This document shows, piece by piece, positions 10,701 through 21,600 of a stretch of 64,000 nucleotides of DNA. This DNA comes from Rostratula benghalensis (taxonomy: Eukaryota; Chordata; Aves; Charadriiformes; Rostratulidae), in NCBI GenBank assembly GCA_013399305.1, contig VXAI01000013.1, positions 7,401,132-7,465,131 on the forward strand, given 5' to 3'. The notes under the pieces were generated by a model, which saw nothing but the letters and a program-made list of their open reading frames with translations, ran no database searches and was not told the DNA's origin. A program made the position numbers and the translations under genes. Each line of letters starts with the position of its first letter. Position 1 is the stretch's first letter.

Positions 10701-13700
10701 ATGGCAAGGAGAAGCTTTGTGCAGCCAGCTGGCACAGCCCTCCTCCACACACAGTACTGATCCGTGCTGCTCTTTTTCCATTCCAGTTCCCTCTCATACT
10801 TCCTCAGCATCTGAGGAGATAACTTCCCCTCTCAAAAAAAAAAAAAAAAAACAAACAAAAAAACCCAAAAACCAGCTCTACTTTATTTCCTCTATGTTTT
10901 ACCTCTTTCCTACTTTCAACACTTTTGCTACACTGGCTGCAGTGTGGGTTTACGTGAAGATACATACACAGCCTTCACACTTGCTGAGCTGCCACCCTAG
11001 ACCCTTCCACCTCCTCCTCTGAGAACTACCATTCTCTAACTTTGTTCCTTTAGAATGACCAATACAAAACCATCACTCTGTGTCCACTTTGTTGTTTCAA
11101 TCCCATTTATTTTTCCTACTTTGATTCATTTTACGAAAGTAAATTAATGCCATAAATTATTAACTTTCACTGGCGACCTATTTTTTCAGCTGGACTGCAC
11201 TACAGGCTTGATTCAATAAAAAGCACTGTTTCAGTCTGGTTATTATTAAACTTCCTGCATCAAATACTGTTTTCCTGAGTGCTTCCTCTCCACTATATAC
11301 TTACTGGAACCCAGATACCACTATGGATTAGAGTTCCTATAAATTCACCAGGCTGTAATTTTCATTTTTATAGTTTTTTAAAGCCTATTGAGCCCTAGAT
11401 TCAATTTCAAGTAACCCTTTCTGACTGGGTCACGGCAGCAAATTGAAGCAAAATTTGGTGTGGAAATCCAAACAAAATTTGAGTGTAAAACAAAACCCAC
11501 AGCTCTGAAAAGCTTTGCGTTGCTGATCTCTCTGCATGAAGGTAAGCAAACTCCACAGCTGCCAGTTTTAAGGTTTTAGACAGAACTTTGCTTCTTGAGC
11601 AGGCTCCATCTTGGCAAGGCTGAGCTACTGCCCCCAGTCCCGATCAGAGCTGTGAGCTGCCTGTTCTTTGCCCACCTCATTGCAGAAGAATCAGTTTGAC
11701 AATGCACTGCATACAAACCCACCTGGGCTCTCCATGGCCAGATTTTGCCAGGATTCCTTTCTGAAAAGGAGTTTAAACTTATTTTTCTCAACCCCTTGGA
11801 AAACACCCCATGTTTATGTCAACCTGTGAGGAGACGTACTTCCTAACTTCTTTAAGCTGCAACACCCCCCACCCTGCATGCACAATGTCACAGGTCCAGA
11901 AACAGCACACAGAAGAGCTCAGGTCACTCACCTGAAGGGAAGAAAACAGGGTTTGCAGTCAGCATTTTGAACACCTAACTGCATAAAGCTGTTTTCCAGC
12001 TCATGTTTGTCCTGCTTCAGCAACTCCTGAACTACTCTAAATTCTCACCTGGTCAGCCCCCAGATTTTACTGATCAGCTTTCACCACCTTGGTTCTGCGG
12101 GTTTGCATCTCAAATCATCACTTCAAGCAGAGAGAAAATAGCTTCACCTAACAGCAGCAGCCCATCATATTTTAAGTCCTTGACCAAGTACAGGACCAGG
12201 GAATTCCATTGCAAATGATGGGCTCGAGGCAGATGGTCTCCATATGCATGAACATTCCATAACTCAGCTTCAAACATAATTCCTCAGCTCTAAAGCACCT
12301 GATTTCCTTAGTCATTCCAGTGCTTCTACAAGTATTCAACCTGTGTATTTCAATTCTAACTAATACATCCAAGGCTAAGCAGTGCATTTAGTATCAGCTC
12401 AGCCTGATTCTACTTTGCCTCTGCATTTTTTTTTTTCCTGCTGAGCCCTAGAGTAGCTAATTTACATAATCTGCTTCATTTGTCCTTTATCAATACAATA
12501 CACATTCTATACATTATTTTCTCTTGTGCCAGTGTGTTTCAGTAGCCAAAGGGCTCTTCATTATATATGATTTTGTTGACTGTTTAACAAAACTGAGAGA
12601 TTCTTTTGACATAATGAATTATAGCCAGACTTTACTGACTTTCAGTAATCACGGAAAGACCCTGGTTTGCCATTGCCTACTCAGCAAATCCCCGTGGAAA
12701 TGTGGACAAAAAAATCACAACTTTACTAGGTCACAAGACAGGTAAAGGCAAAAAAAGTTTGCTGGGCTTCGTGTGACTCACCAAGAACAATCTCAGAAAA
12801 CAAGCTGGAAGCTACAAGAATTGAGAGCCAGGTTTCATGAGAACAAGTATCTTCAGTTCAGTGTATTTTGTTTCCAAACAGTGTACTTGCAATGACAAAT
12901 ATTGAATCTTGAATCCCACTTCATATTAAAATCAATATAAAAAAAACCCCAAATATCCACATTAAAATAACTTTTTTTTTTTTCCTCTCTTCCCCCACCC
13001 CCCTCACTGACAGCACACACATATATGGTGCCTGTTGACACACTAGAGGACAAGGAAAACAACTCTATCCAATAGTACCAGCTTCCTCTTGCTGTCACCA
13101 CGCCAGTGTTTCTGGATGCAGCCTAAAGCATGCTACACTGCACAGGGCTTGCCTCAGATCACTTGGCTGGTGCTGCTGTACCAGAGGGTGAGCATGGCCA
13201 CCTGTGATCCTTATACACAATGGTAAGGCAAATTTCATCCAATACAAATAATTTCTCTACCTAAAGTACTCCTGTGTCTTCTAGACTATACTCCAGCAAG
13301 ACAATAGTTACACATCAGCAAACACACAGTTCTCTTTCTATAGGCTTTACCCAAATTTTGAGCACTGTGACAGCTGCTGTGAGAAGCTAGAGAATGAATT
13401 GGTCTAGAATTTAATGGGCTTCAAATAAAGTCTTTGCTCAAAAGCATTAAGGCACTAAGAACTCCTGAACCTCCAGTATAGTCTTGGGGACCAGAGAAGA
13501 ATGTCTGATAAACAACAAAAAACCCTATTACATGCATAAGTCATTCATTTGTCTGTGAAAGCTTTTAACATTCCTGGTTTCTACACTACACCAAAAAAAA
13601 CCCAAAACCAATAAACTACAGTCTTCTACTTACAGCCAGAACTAAATTGACTGTTGCACAATCTAAAATAATAAATAATAATCCTCAGTTAACACAAAAA

Positions 13701-13859
13701 GCTTTGGTTTATCTTCAGGAATTAACCTTATTTTAAGAACGAGGTATGTACACACAGTATCAGGACCATCACTGATACTGCTTGCATTTCCCAGTATTTT
13801 CACTTTCTGGTGAAATTATTCAGCATGAAACCCCAAGAAAATTCAATCACTGCATCGTT
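7788..13859. other. Intergenic region between the CpG patch and LSM8
   Basis: The region is AT-rich with a 21-T run at 8369-8389 and an 18-A run at 10834-10851. The long frames here (9026-9460 minus, 10465-11022 plus) lack coding character. No transposon was recognised with confidence. Confidence 0.6.
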
Positions 13860-13875
13860 AGTAAAACGTAGAAAC

Positions 13876-13881
13876 TTTAAT
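13876..13881 (-). other. LSM8 polyadenylation signal (ATTAAA variant)
   Basis: ATTAAA on the minus strand lies about 140 nt beyond the LSM8 stop. A T/G-rich stretch follows, so cleavage near 13,855-13,865 is likely. No canonical AATAAA lies between the stop and this hexamer. The predicted 3' UTR is short, about 160 nt. Confidence 0.6.
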
Positions 13882-14020
13882 TTACATGCAAAACTACAAC
13901 ATATTCATAATAAAAAACTGGTGACGCAACAAATTAAACACAATTTGTAAAAATCATAAACGTTGTTAAATAGGTCTGTACAACCAAAGATTTACAAAGT
14001 CCCTGTGCATTTCCATCTTT

Positions 14021-14111
14021 TCAATGCACAACTGAGTTTAAAGGTTCTGCTCGAATGTTCCCCAAGTCAAGAGCTGAATCTGTCTCTTCATCAATTTCAC
14101 CAATGACAGCA
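14021..14111 (-). CDS. LSM8: LSM8 coding exon 4 (C-terminal tail and stop)
   Basis: The exon encodes AVIGEIDEETDSALDLGN, then IRAEPLNSVVH, then TGA at 14023-14021. The acceptor is TTTTTTATTGCAG. Intron 3 upstream is 2,642 nt and is the largest in the gene. Confidence 0.96.
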
Positions 14112-17100
14112 CTGCAATAAAAAACAGGTTATCATTTGTTGAAATCCCCTGGTACAGAACTGGAAAGTCACAAAACTAACTTGCTAGTGAAGATTTTGAT
14201 TTATTTTTTAAGTTGTAGAGCTCTGTCGTTTGAACTTCAAATTGTGATGGCTGTAAGCAGAGTCTAAAGGAAGTTTTGATGTTTGGGTGCTGTTTTTTTT
14301 AAGCTATAGTTTATAAGAACCAAACACTACTGGTCTGCTTTAGGCAGGTTAGCCTCTGAAACTAGAACTGAAAACCTTTTAGAGCAAAGAGCTTTTCAAA
14401 AATAAATTACTAGCTGTAGCAATTCGTAAGTGCATACAGCATCAGACAAGCAAGACAAATGCCTTCAACACAACCTACTAAAATGTTATTGATTTATCTA
14501 GGGGAAAATATATAGCATTTCACCTATCTTCCCCTCTCCTTCCACTACTCCTGACTTTACAGCAACAAATAACCACTGTAGTTGTGCTTTTTCCAAACTG
14601 AAGAGCCCTTGCCTATTCAGCCTTTTCTTAACAGAAAACATCATACCTCTAGTTATTCTCACTTGTGCTCTTCATGCATTTTCATACTGCACCCCTCTAA
14701 AGACAGTGGCATACCAGCTGTTTATGCAGTGATGTGACAACATCTGCTGGTTTAGTTTTCTTCCCAGTGAACTGATATTTACAAAAAAAAATTAACAGCC
14801 AGAGATTAGGGCTAGACTGAGCTTTAGAGTAAGGCACCCTAATACAGGTGGCCAGGTTCCCATGAGAGTCAGTGGAAGCTAAAGAGGAATTTAGCTTGCC
14901 TTGAAACAGAATCTGATCAGCTGAGTAACCTGCTTAGTTCCATCACTGCCTAGATCTTCACTATGTTAGGAACTTAGACAACACAAATGTAAACTGCTTA
15001 AGCCAACTGAATATTGAATATTGTATTGACCAGCATGAAACTTAGTTCAAATTTGAGTCCCTTTCTGTGAAAAGAACTTTATCCTAGATGCTCATTACTA
15101 CTCCCTTCGTTAGCTTTTTCCAAAGCAACACTTCAATTTAAAACTTTTCCTTAGATTAAAAACTGCCTATGATATCAAAGCACAAGCCTCTCTTTAGTTC
15201 ACATTGAGAACTACAGCTTTTTCATCAGAGATCTCATTCTCCTAGATGTAAAAGGAGCAAACAGTATCTGCCACTGCTGGTGTCTCTTTGATAGGCTTTC
15301 TGCTTCTCATACAGCAAAACACTTGTGTTTAAGAGGTCTGGGGGGGTTAACCAGCTGGTTATTTCCTACTAACAACCTTTACTTCCTTTTGACTGCAAGC
15401 TCCTAGTGACTCACAATGGAAGGGCTGGAAGCATTTTATACTATGACTGTTTCTTTTATTTTATTTTTCAAGAGCTTTTCTATTTTCTGAGAGTCCCCTA
15501 TCTTGAAGTTACTGTTATTTAGCTGTTGCTTTTATTTTTTTCTTCTTCCTATGAGGATGCTCAATTTCAGTATGTTAAGAGTTGCTTTAATACAGAATTA
15601 TTCTTTCTTTCGAGTACATTACAAATACTCTTCCAAATTAGTGTTATTAAAAATAGAGTAATTTCAATAAAAGAATGTTTTACATGTATTTGAGTAATGG
15701 GGCAGCCTGGTATGATGAAAAAATGAAGTGGTAAACAATTACTTGGCTTTGTATACATATTTGTACTATTTAAATGAAAAGTTACTTGTAGAGTAGCATG
15801 CTTAGCCTTACCTTTGTACATTTATCTATTTAAGTTTTTAAACAGAAATCAATAAGTCAAAAGTTCCTCAGTTATGTTACATCAACACTGTGTAAATCTT
15901 AGGTCTCAACATTTCTGTGTACAGAAAAATTGAGTAGAATGACAAGATTAATATTCCTATATAGGCACACACGTTGGTCACCACAATATGCTCTTTTGCT
16001 GTCATAAAAAGTAATCCCATTTTTTGTCATCGGTTTCAGAATGCTACTGCAAAAGTGAGCTTCCTAGCAGACCCACTTACCAGGCCTTCTTTCCACTTGG
16101 CTTCCCACCTTCCTATCTGTTTGGGACATCAGCTCCTTTTCTCTGTATTTAATGAGCTTTTACTCTCATTTTATCAGGGCATTTTACACCAAATATCAAC
16201 TCATTTGTTTGACCTGTCACTACATCGCCTTCAACTGTTGTTACGCTGCCAAGCCAGAACCTGCATGCATCTTCCAGATGATGAAGTGTTTTCTGTGCAA
16301 ATCTCATCTAAAAAAATCCTGTTAAAAGTCAACCTTGTATACCAGATTGCTGACTTTTTGCACGTAAGTTCTATCTCATCTTTTGCTCATTCTTCTACCT
16401 TTTCCTCCATCAATGGATCCTGCCTTCCACAGACTGGAATAAAGAACACCAACACAACGCCTCCAGACTCAAGAAAGGAAAATGCTGAGCTTTATACTGA
16501 CCAGTCCTAGACTGCTATCAGTACATGAGCTGTTAATTTACAGCTCAGTACATCTTAACATTACAATGCAATCATGTCTCTAGCAGAAGCACAGATATTT
16601 GCTATGTAACATGCCTCAGCTTTGATAGCACTATCAGTGCTATCCACACATACAGGATTTGTGGGGCTTTCAAGATGCATACAGATACATTATACATGTA
16701 TACACACATACTCAATTTTTATTAATTAGCTTAAACTCATATGCTATACTTACACGTTATCACCTCTTACGATGTATAATCCCAGCACTACTTGCTCAAC
16801 TCCTTGTGAAGAACTGAACACTCGTTCATGGCTTTCATCCAAAATCAAGTTAATGGTCTGATCAAAGCCTTTCAGGGTTCCCTGAAAAAAACCACACAAA
16901 AATAAAGCACTCCAATTATCTCTTAGATTTATTATCTTTGCTCTCAAGATTGTCTTAAGCAAGGTGGTAATACTAAGGCACTAGACAGCTGATGCTCTAT
17001 TTTGGTTTTATTGTTAGGCTTCAATACAAACAAATAAAATTTCAAAGCAATAAACAATTTAAGAAAAGTATTTATATTTATTACTGTTTATGCTAAAAGC

Positions 17101-18679
17101 TACGATAATCTTTAGCATTAAAAGAAGTAAATATTCCCTATAACCAATGACGGCCCTCCAGACCACTAATTTTACTATTTCTACACGATTTTAGTACTCC
17201 TTGTATGGAAGTTTCCAGAAATCAAATGAAAAATTAATTAAACAAAGAAAAGAAAAGAAAAATTCTTAATGTGCCACATTTGCATACACATGTTTATTCA
17301 TAGACAAAGCTGACAGGTAAAACTCAGTGTTTAAAGCATACAGCATGAAATAATGGCCATAAAGTTTAAAAAAAAAAAGTTTGTAAAAGTACGAATATAT
17401 AACTGATAGTATTCTAGCACGGTTTCTTTATTGCCCCGAGTGAAAGTCTTTATGAGGGAAAATAAACATTTTAAAAATACAAATCTCACCACAATCATTC
17501 TTCCATCAGAAGTAATTACTGCAACAGTACCTGATAGTTCATTAAGGAAATGTTTAGACATCTGAAAGAACCATTAACATCTTTTGAAACATTCATACAT
17601 AATAAAAATTTTAAAGACCCAGAAAAGCCTATCACTATTTCTTTAAAATAAAACCAACAAACCACCACCACAGCAGAGTTGATAGTAACATTTGACAACA
17701 TAGTATTTTTTATAAAAATCTATTTTTAAGTTTCCCTTTACCCAACTAGGGACACTCATACACAAACATGAACACCACTAAAAGCAGACTAAAGGTTTGA
17801 ATTCACCTCTTTTCCTGTTACTAACTGTGCTACCTCAAAATTGTAACAAAGTTTTGTAAACACTTCAAGCTAAGTCCTTAAAAGCTGCTTAGCAGTGGGG
17901 AGTCTGGAATCCTACATTCCCTCAGTCTGAAGGTCTGACTACGATGATGACACATCCATTGCCCTGGATGACTTTGGGTTAGTATCTTACTGTTCACTAA
18001 GAAAACTGCAAGTACCCATAGGTTATTAGGGGTACAAAAAACTAGCAAGAAAAGGGCTCCAAGAACACTAACTAGCAGCTTTTGAGCAAATGATGTAAAG
18101 CTGATAACAAAACACATGTCAAGAGCCTTTTAAGGGATGAGGCACATTGCAAATCTCATCACAGATCAAGTAAGGATTGGGATTGCAGCACTGGAGGCTA
18201 TAGGGGACCCTCTTCTTTGGGTCTCCTGTAAACTCCACTCTACCTGCCAAGCCGGTCTTACATTAAGAGAAAACAACAGAGCCAAGCCAGAAGGCCCCCA
18301 AGCAACACAACCGCCCACGGGAGCGGGGTGCAAGCAGCCAGAGGCCCCAAGTGACACCCTTTCACAGGCCCTTCAGCAGCCAGCCTAGGACTAGTTATCT
18401 CCAGGGAGCTCACACCTTGTCAGGCCGGCAGGCACCCGTTGGCCGCAGCACCTCAGGCACCCAACTCCGCGCCCTGCTGCAGCCACCTGACCCCAGGGCC
18501 GAGCGCCGCCCGGCCCTCAGCGCTACCGAGCCGCCGCGCCCCCCAGCACTCGGCTTCCTCTCACGCCCACGGGCGCCAAGGAAAGGGAAGGCCCGTTCCC
18601 GCCGCCCCGAGGGCTGTCCCGGGACGTTTCCGCCGCGCGGAAGGATACGATTGATGTAATTCTCCAAAGCGGAGGTCAT
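14021..18679 (-). CDS. LSM8: LSM8, U6 snRNA-associated Sm-like protein (complete, 4 coding exons)
   Basis: The coding sequence joins 18679-18649, 17530-17490, 16881-16754 and 14111-14021 on the minus strand. That is 291 nt, or 96 residues plus a TGA stop, the length I recall for vertebrate LSM8. It opens MTSALENYINR and continues TVAVITSDGRMIV. The Sm1 region (about residues 17-50) contains GTLKGFDQTINLILDES, and the Sm2 motif is LGLYIVRGDNV. The tail is acidic and ends in SVVH. All introns are GT-AG. LSM8 replaces LSM1 in the heteroheptameric LSM2-8 ring, which binds the 3' oligo-U of U6 snRNA and supports U4/U6 assembly and nuclear RNA decay. The reading frame is intact with no substitutions in the motifs, so this is the functional gene and not a retrocopy. 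A CpG-rich promoter lies upstream, and the 3' end faces the ANKRD26-family gene. Confidence 0.97.
14112..16753 (-). other. LSM8 intron 3
   Basis: The intron is AT-rich non-coding sequence. The plus strand has a stop-free stretch (15974-16510) whose first in-frame ATG is only at 16265. I see no recognisable transposon or RNA gene. Confidence 0.8.
16754..16881 (-). CDS. LSM8: LSM8 coding exon 3 (core of the Sm fold)
   Basis: The exon encodes residues 25-66 plus two bases of a Val codon. It runs from GTLKGFDQTINL to VRGDN and carries most of Sm1 and all of the Sm2 RGDN signature that lines the RNA-binding pore. The acceptor is TTTTTTTCAG and the donor is the strong GTAAGTAT. Intron 2 upstream is 608 nt. 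Confidence 0.97.
16882..17489 (-). other. LSM8 intron 2
   Basis: The intron is AT-rich and includes a short AAAAG-rich run near 17,246-17,265. Nothing else was recognised. Confidence 0.8.
17490..17530 (-). CDS. LSM8: LSM8 coding exon 2
   Basis: The exon completes the split Arg codon (C|GT) and encodes TVAVITSDGRMIV. The acceptor is CTATCAG and the donor is GTGAGA. Intron 1 upstream is 1,118 nt. Confidence 0.96.
17531..18648 (-). other. LSM8 intron 1
   Basis: The exon-1 end of the intron lies in the CpG island and the remainder is ordinary AT-rich sequence. No further coding exon is needed, because exons 1 and 2 join within a single Arg codon. Confidence 0.85.
18649..18679 (-). CDS. LSM8: LSM8 coding exon 1
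   Basis: The start codon is at 18679-18677 and encodes MTSALENYIN plus the first base of an Arg codon. The donor GT is at 18648-18647 (C|GTATCC). The exon sits inside the CpG island. The initiator is chosen because it matches the LSM8 N terminus exactly. Confidence 0.96.
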
Positions 18680-18756
18680 GGCGCCGGCTCCCGCGCTTCC
18701 ACTCGCCTCACACCGCCGCCGGCAGCCACCTCCCGCGAGACGGCGGTAGCGACGAG

Positions 18757-18776
18757 ACTTCCGGCTCCACTTCCGG
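18757..18776. promoter_or_regulatory. Tandem ETS/GABPA motifs
   Basis: ACTTCCGG occurs twice with a 12-bp period (18757 and 18769), 80-100 bp upstream of the LSM8 initiator. This is the usual position and arrangement for GABP-driven housekeeping promoters. Confidence 0.65.
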
Positions 18777-18852
18777 CGCACACCGCTGACGCGCGACCCG
18801 GCGCGCAGGCGCAGAGTCCCGCGGGGCGGGGCGGCGTCCGAGCGGCAGTGGG

Positions 18853-18864
18853 TGCGCATGCGCG
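18853..18864. promoter_or_regulatory. NRF1 motif
   Basis: TGCGCATGCGCG matches the palindromic NRF1 consensus and lies about 175 bp upstream of the LSM8 start codon. A second copy, GCGCAGGCGCAG, is at 18803-18814. Confidence 0.65.
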
Positions 18865-18882
18865 AAGGGGCAGGGGCAGAGG

Positions 18883-18970
18883 CAGGGATGGGGGTGGGGA
18901 TGGGGATGAGGATGAGGATGAGGATGCGGATGAGGATGAGGATGCGGATGAGGAGGAGGATGAGGATGAG
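18883..18970. repeat. (GGATGA)n hexanucleotide repeat with an 18-bp higher-order unit
   Basis: The tract is made of GATGAG units with regularly spaced GATGCG variants, so part of it repeats as an 18-bp block (GATGAG, GATGAG, GATGCG). It adjoins the LSM8 promoter on the divergent side. It makes open frames on both strands (acidic Asp/Glu-rich on plus, Leu/Ile-rich on minus), but neither frame is supported as a gene. Confidence 0.9.
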
Positions 18971-21514
18971 TTGTCCCAAGTAGCGATCGCCGGGGACTGC
19001 TTTGGCGGGGGTGGCGGCGTTATACTGCCCCCTCCCCTTACCGTGGCACAGGGCGCCATCCGTACTGCCGCCTTTTACAGAGCTGCCTCAGCTGTCGTTG
19101 TGGAGGAGGGCGGAAGGATGGATGTGGTTCCATGCCCAGTTTTGAGGGTGTATTTTCAGGGCCCACACGCTCGGGCTAAGGCAGGAGTCGCGCCCTTCTC
19201 CCGTGGTCTCCTGTAGGCTGCCGGGGTGAGGCGGGCAGGCGGGAGGAGGCCTGGCTGCTCCCCCTCCACACTGGCTCGAAGGGAAGAGCCTCGCAGCAGG
19301 GCTATGGGGTGGGTGGCCTGGGGCCAGACTTAACAGACTCATTGAAATCCTATGCAGAGATGCTAGAGGTGGGTGCCCGGGTTGAAACCAGGGGCTTAGG
19401 GAAGGTGGCCCGAGCACCTGCTTAGGCCCAGGCTGTGGTGTGCAAGTGGAGAGTTTTGCCAATGTTTTAAAGGGAAATACAACCCAAGCAAAAGTGTACA
19501 TCCTTTAAAAAAGATGTGCACTGTCAAGTAAATGATGATCGTTAAGCAGAAGTTTGGATGTTATGTTTACAGGAATCTCTTTTTGCTGTAATCTCTAAAT
19601 GTGGGAATAGCAAGTAGGGCTGTCCTGAAGAACTGCTTTTGTATTTTTGTATCACTTTACCTGCCACAAGCATTACTCTCTCTCCTTTCTGGTAGCCTGT
19701 TACTTCTTCTGATGTGTCCCTTATTATTACTGCCTTCTGTTCTTTCTGGTGAGTCTATGTGATGCACACAGTGTTTCCTGAGGGTCCTGTGAGATAAGAG
19801 GAGTGCATGAAACGGGCTGGATTCCATGGTGGTGCTCGAGGACAATTCTCAGGAATGTAGGCAGCCAGATGTACTTCACACATGAAGTATACTGGGGAGA
19901 TCAAGTTCAGACATTCAGTAATAGAACCGAGTTTAGCTATAAAACTAATCCTGGTGTTTTAAGCATTTTTGTGGGAGATACATAATCACCATGCAAGAAG
20001 CATACTGCAATATATTGTACATACAGACATCCTCTGCATTGCGATATATTCCAAGTCCTGAACACACCCCTCTAATTGTCTTTAATAATGTAGCAATCTG
20101 CTGGTGATACCTAAAACCTTACACACATAAGGCAACTTAGAACAGTTGATCTATCAAGCTTCTGAAAACATGAGCTCGATGCTGCTCCGTGAGCACCACT
20201 GCTCAAATATTTTTCATGAGGTCCCATTAAAATAAATTTCCTTCCACCTACGTTTTTTGACAGTATAGGCTATTTAATGCACCACCTTTTCAGATGTAGC
20301 ATTGTGTAGGAAATACTCTTTCAAAGTAAAAAAAAAAAACAACACTGAGCCATTTCCAGTCCAGCATCTTATGAAATGAAAAGTTATATCAATTCTGGAT
20401 TAAATATTATGAATTCATGACCTTCAGTAGATAGAAAATTAGCTTAGAATATGGAATTCTCCTTTCTGTCAGTTTTTGGATGACACTGAGACAAGGTAGT
20501 CTCTGGAAAATTTTCCAATATGTTAGTGAAAAAAGTGATTGTTAGGGCATCATAAAATTACCTGAAATGACATTAGATCTGTGTATAATCAGGAGATTAG
20601 ATTTGCTGAAGTACTGAGAAGGCGTTCATAGGAGAAAGCTCTCACAAATAATACTTTAGAAAAAACGTGAGGAAATTAACTTTCAGAATTTATTTTTTAA
20701 AAAATTACCTTGATTTTGGGGGCTTTTACCTGTAAACATCAAAACTGAAATACTGAGAATGCACTTCTAATGACTAGAAGGTATAATCAGGTGTTTAATC
20801 CAACTTTCTTTAATCCAACTTCCTTTTACTTCAATAAAGACTCCAGGGACAAATCAGGAAGAGGTGCAAACTGGAACTCGGTGTCCAGCCCATGGTTTAC
20901 TTCCCATGGGGAATACCATTTCTGGACAGCCAAATGCTGTTGTTTCATCCCCTTCTGGTGTGCTGATTGTTTCTTTCCACATTGTAGCCAACACAACTCC
21001 AGAGAAAGCAAAAATGAAGGTTTTTAAGGTAAAATAGACAGAAAAAGTGGATAGACATTTCCTGGCACCTCTGAAGGTAACTACACTACAGTAGTCTCTC
21101 AGGAATTTGTCTGATGGCTCAGCCATTATCAAAAACATCACAAGATGCCAGAGAATGTAAAATACTTCTGGGATTGGGCATTACATAATACCTATCCTCT
21201 TAAGCTTTTGTTATAAAAAGCTTTACAACTGCCACTAAAACTTATACCAGGATTGGAGGTAATTATTGTATATTCCATGTAAGAGGCTAAAGATTATTTT
21301 TTTTTTTTTTGCTGTGTGGTTTGACATTTGCTTTTCCATGCTCTTCCTTCTCCCCATAAAGAGAGCCATTTTCAAAGGCCAAGAATATGAGATCATTAGG
21401 ATACAAGGATGTATGATAAAATCTTAAAATAATAAGATTGCATGGTGACATTACCTCAATATCTGATCCCCTGAGAGTCTCTGATCTACCTGTTTATTTT
21501 AACAGTGTCCTTGA
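18971..21514. other. Non-coding flank beyond the LSM8 promoter
   Basis: GC content falls from the CpG island (to about 19.45 kb) to ordinary AT-rich sequence. No gene or classified repeat is visible. A divergent non-coding transcript from the LSM8 promoter would start near here, but no exon can be fixed. Confidence 0.55.
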
Positions 21515-21600
21515 AAAGCAGTAAAGGACTGGACTGGGACTCAAAGACTGAGGCTTAGATCTGGGCTCCTGAAGTCAGGTACTCAGGCTTTTCCAAACTG
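21515..21600 (+). repeat. MIR-like SINE relic
   Basis: GGACTGGACTGGGACTCAAA, followed by a GACTGAGGCTTAGATCTGGG-like stretch, resembles the tRNA-derived 5' part of MIR ('actggacttggagtcagaagacctgggttc'). The relic is ancient and degraded. Confidence 0.45.

Larger units (their letters stand above)
18400..18870. promoter_or_regulatory. CpG-island promoter of LSM8
   Basis: This is by far the most CpG-dense stretch in an otherwise AT-rich window, and it covers LSM8 exon 1. Two ETS/GABPA-type ACTTCCGG sites lie 12 bp apart at 18757-18764 and 18769-18776. NRF1-type palindromes lie at 18803-18814 and 18853-18864. No TATA box is visible. This architecture (CpG island, ETS plus NRF1) is typical of housekeeping promoters and is often bidirectional. 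The exact transcription start cannot be read from sequence. Confidence 0.85.

Noticed and set aside
10465..11022. 185-codon plus-strand open frame
   Set aside because: It begins with an ATG but runs through an 18-A tract (a Lys run) and shows no domain or biased composition typical of coding sequence.
15974..16510. 178-codon open frame antisense in LSM8 intron 3
   Set aside because: It starts with TTG, and the first ATG is at 16265, leaving about 81 codons. No domain or splice support was recognised, and it is best explained as chance.
18848..19216. Acidic Asp/Glu-rich open frame beside the LSM8 promoter
   Set aside because: The frame has no ATG before its final quarter and is made largely by the GGATGA repeat. 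The minus-strand frame over the same tract is likewise repeat-driven.
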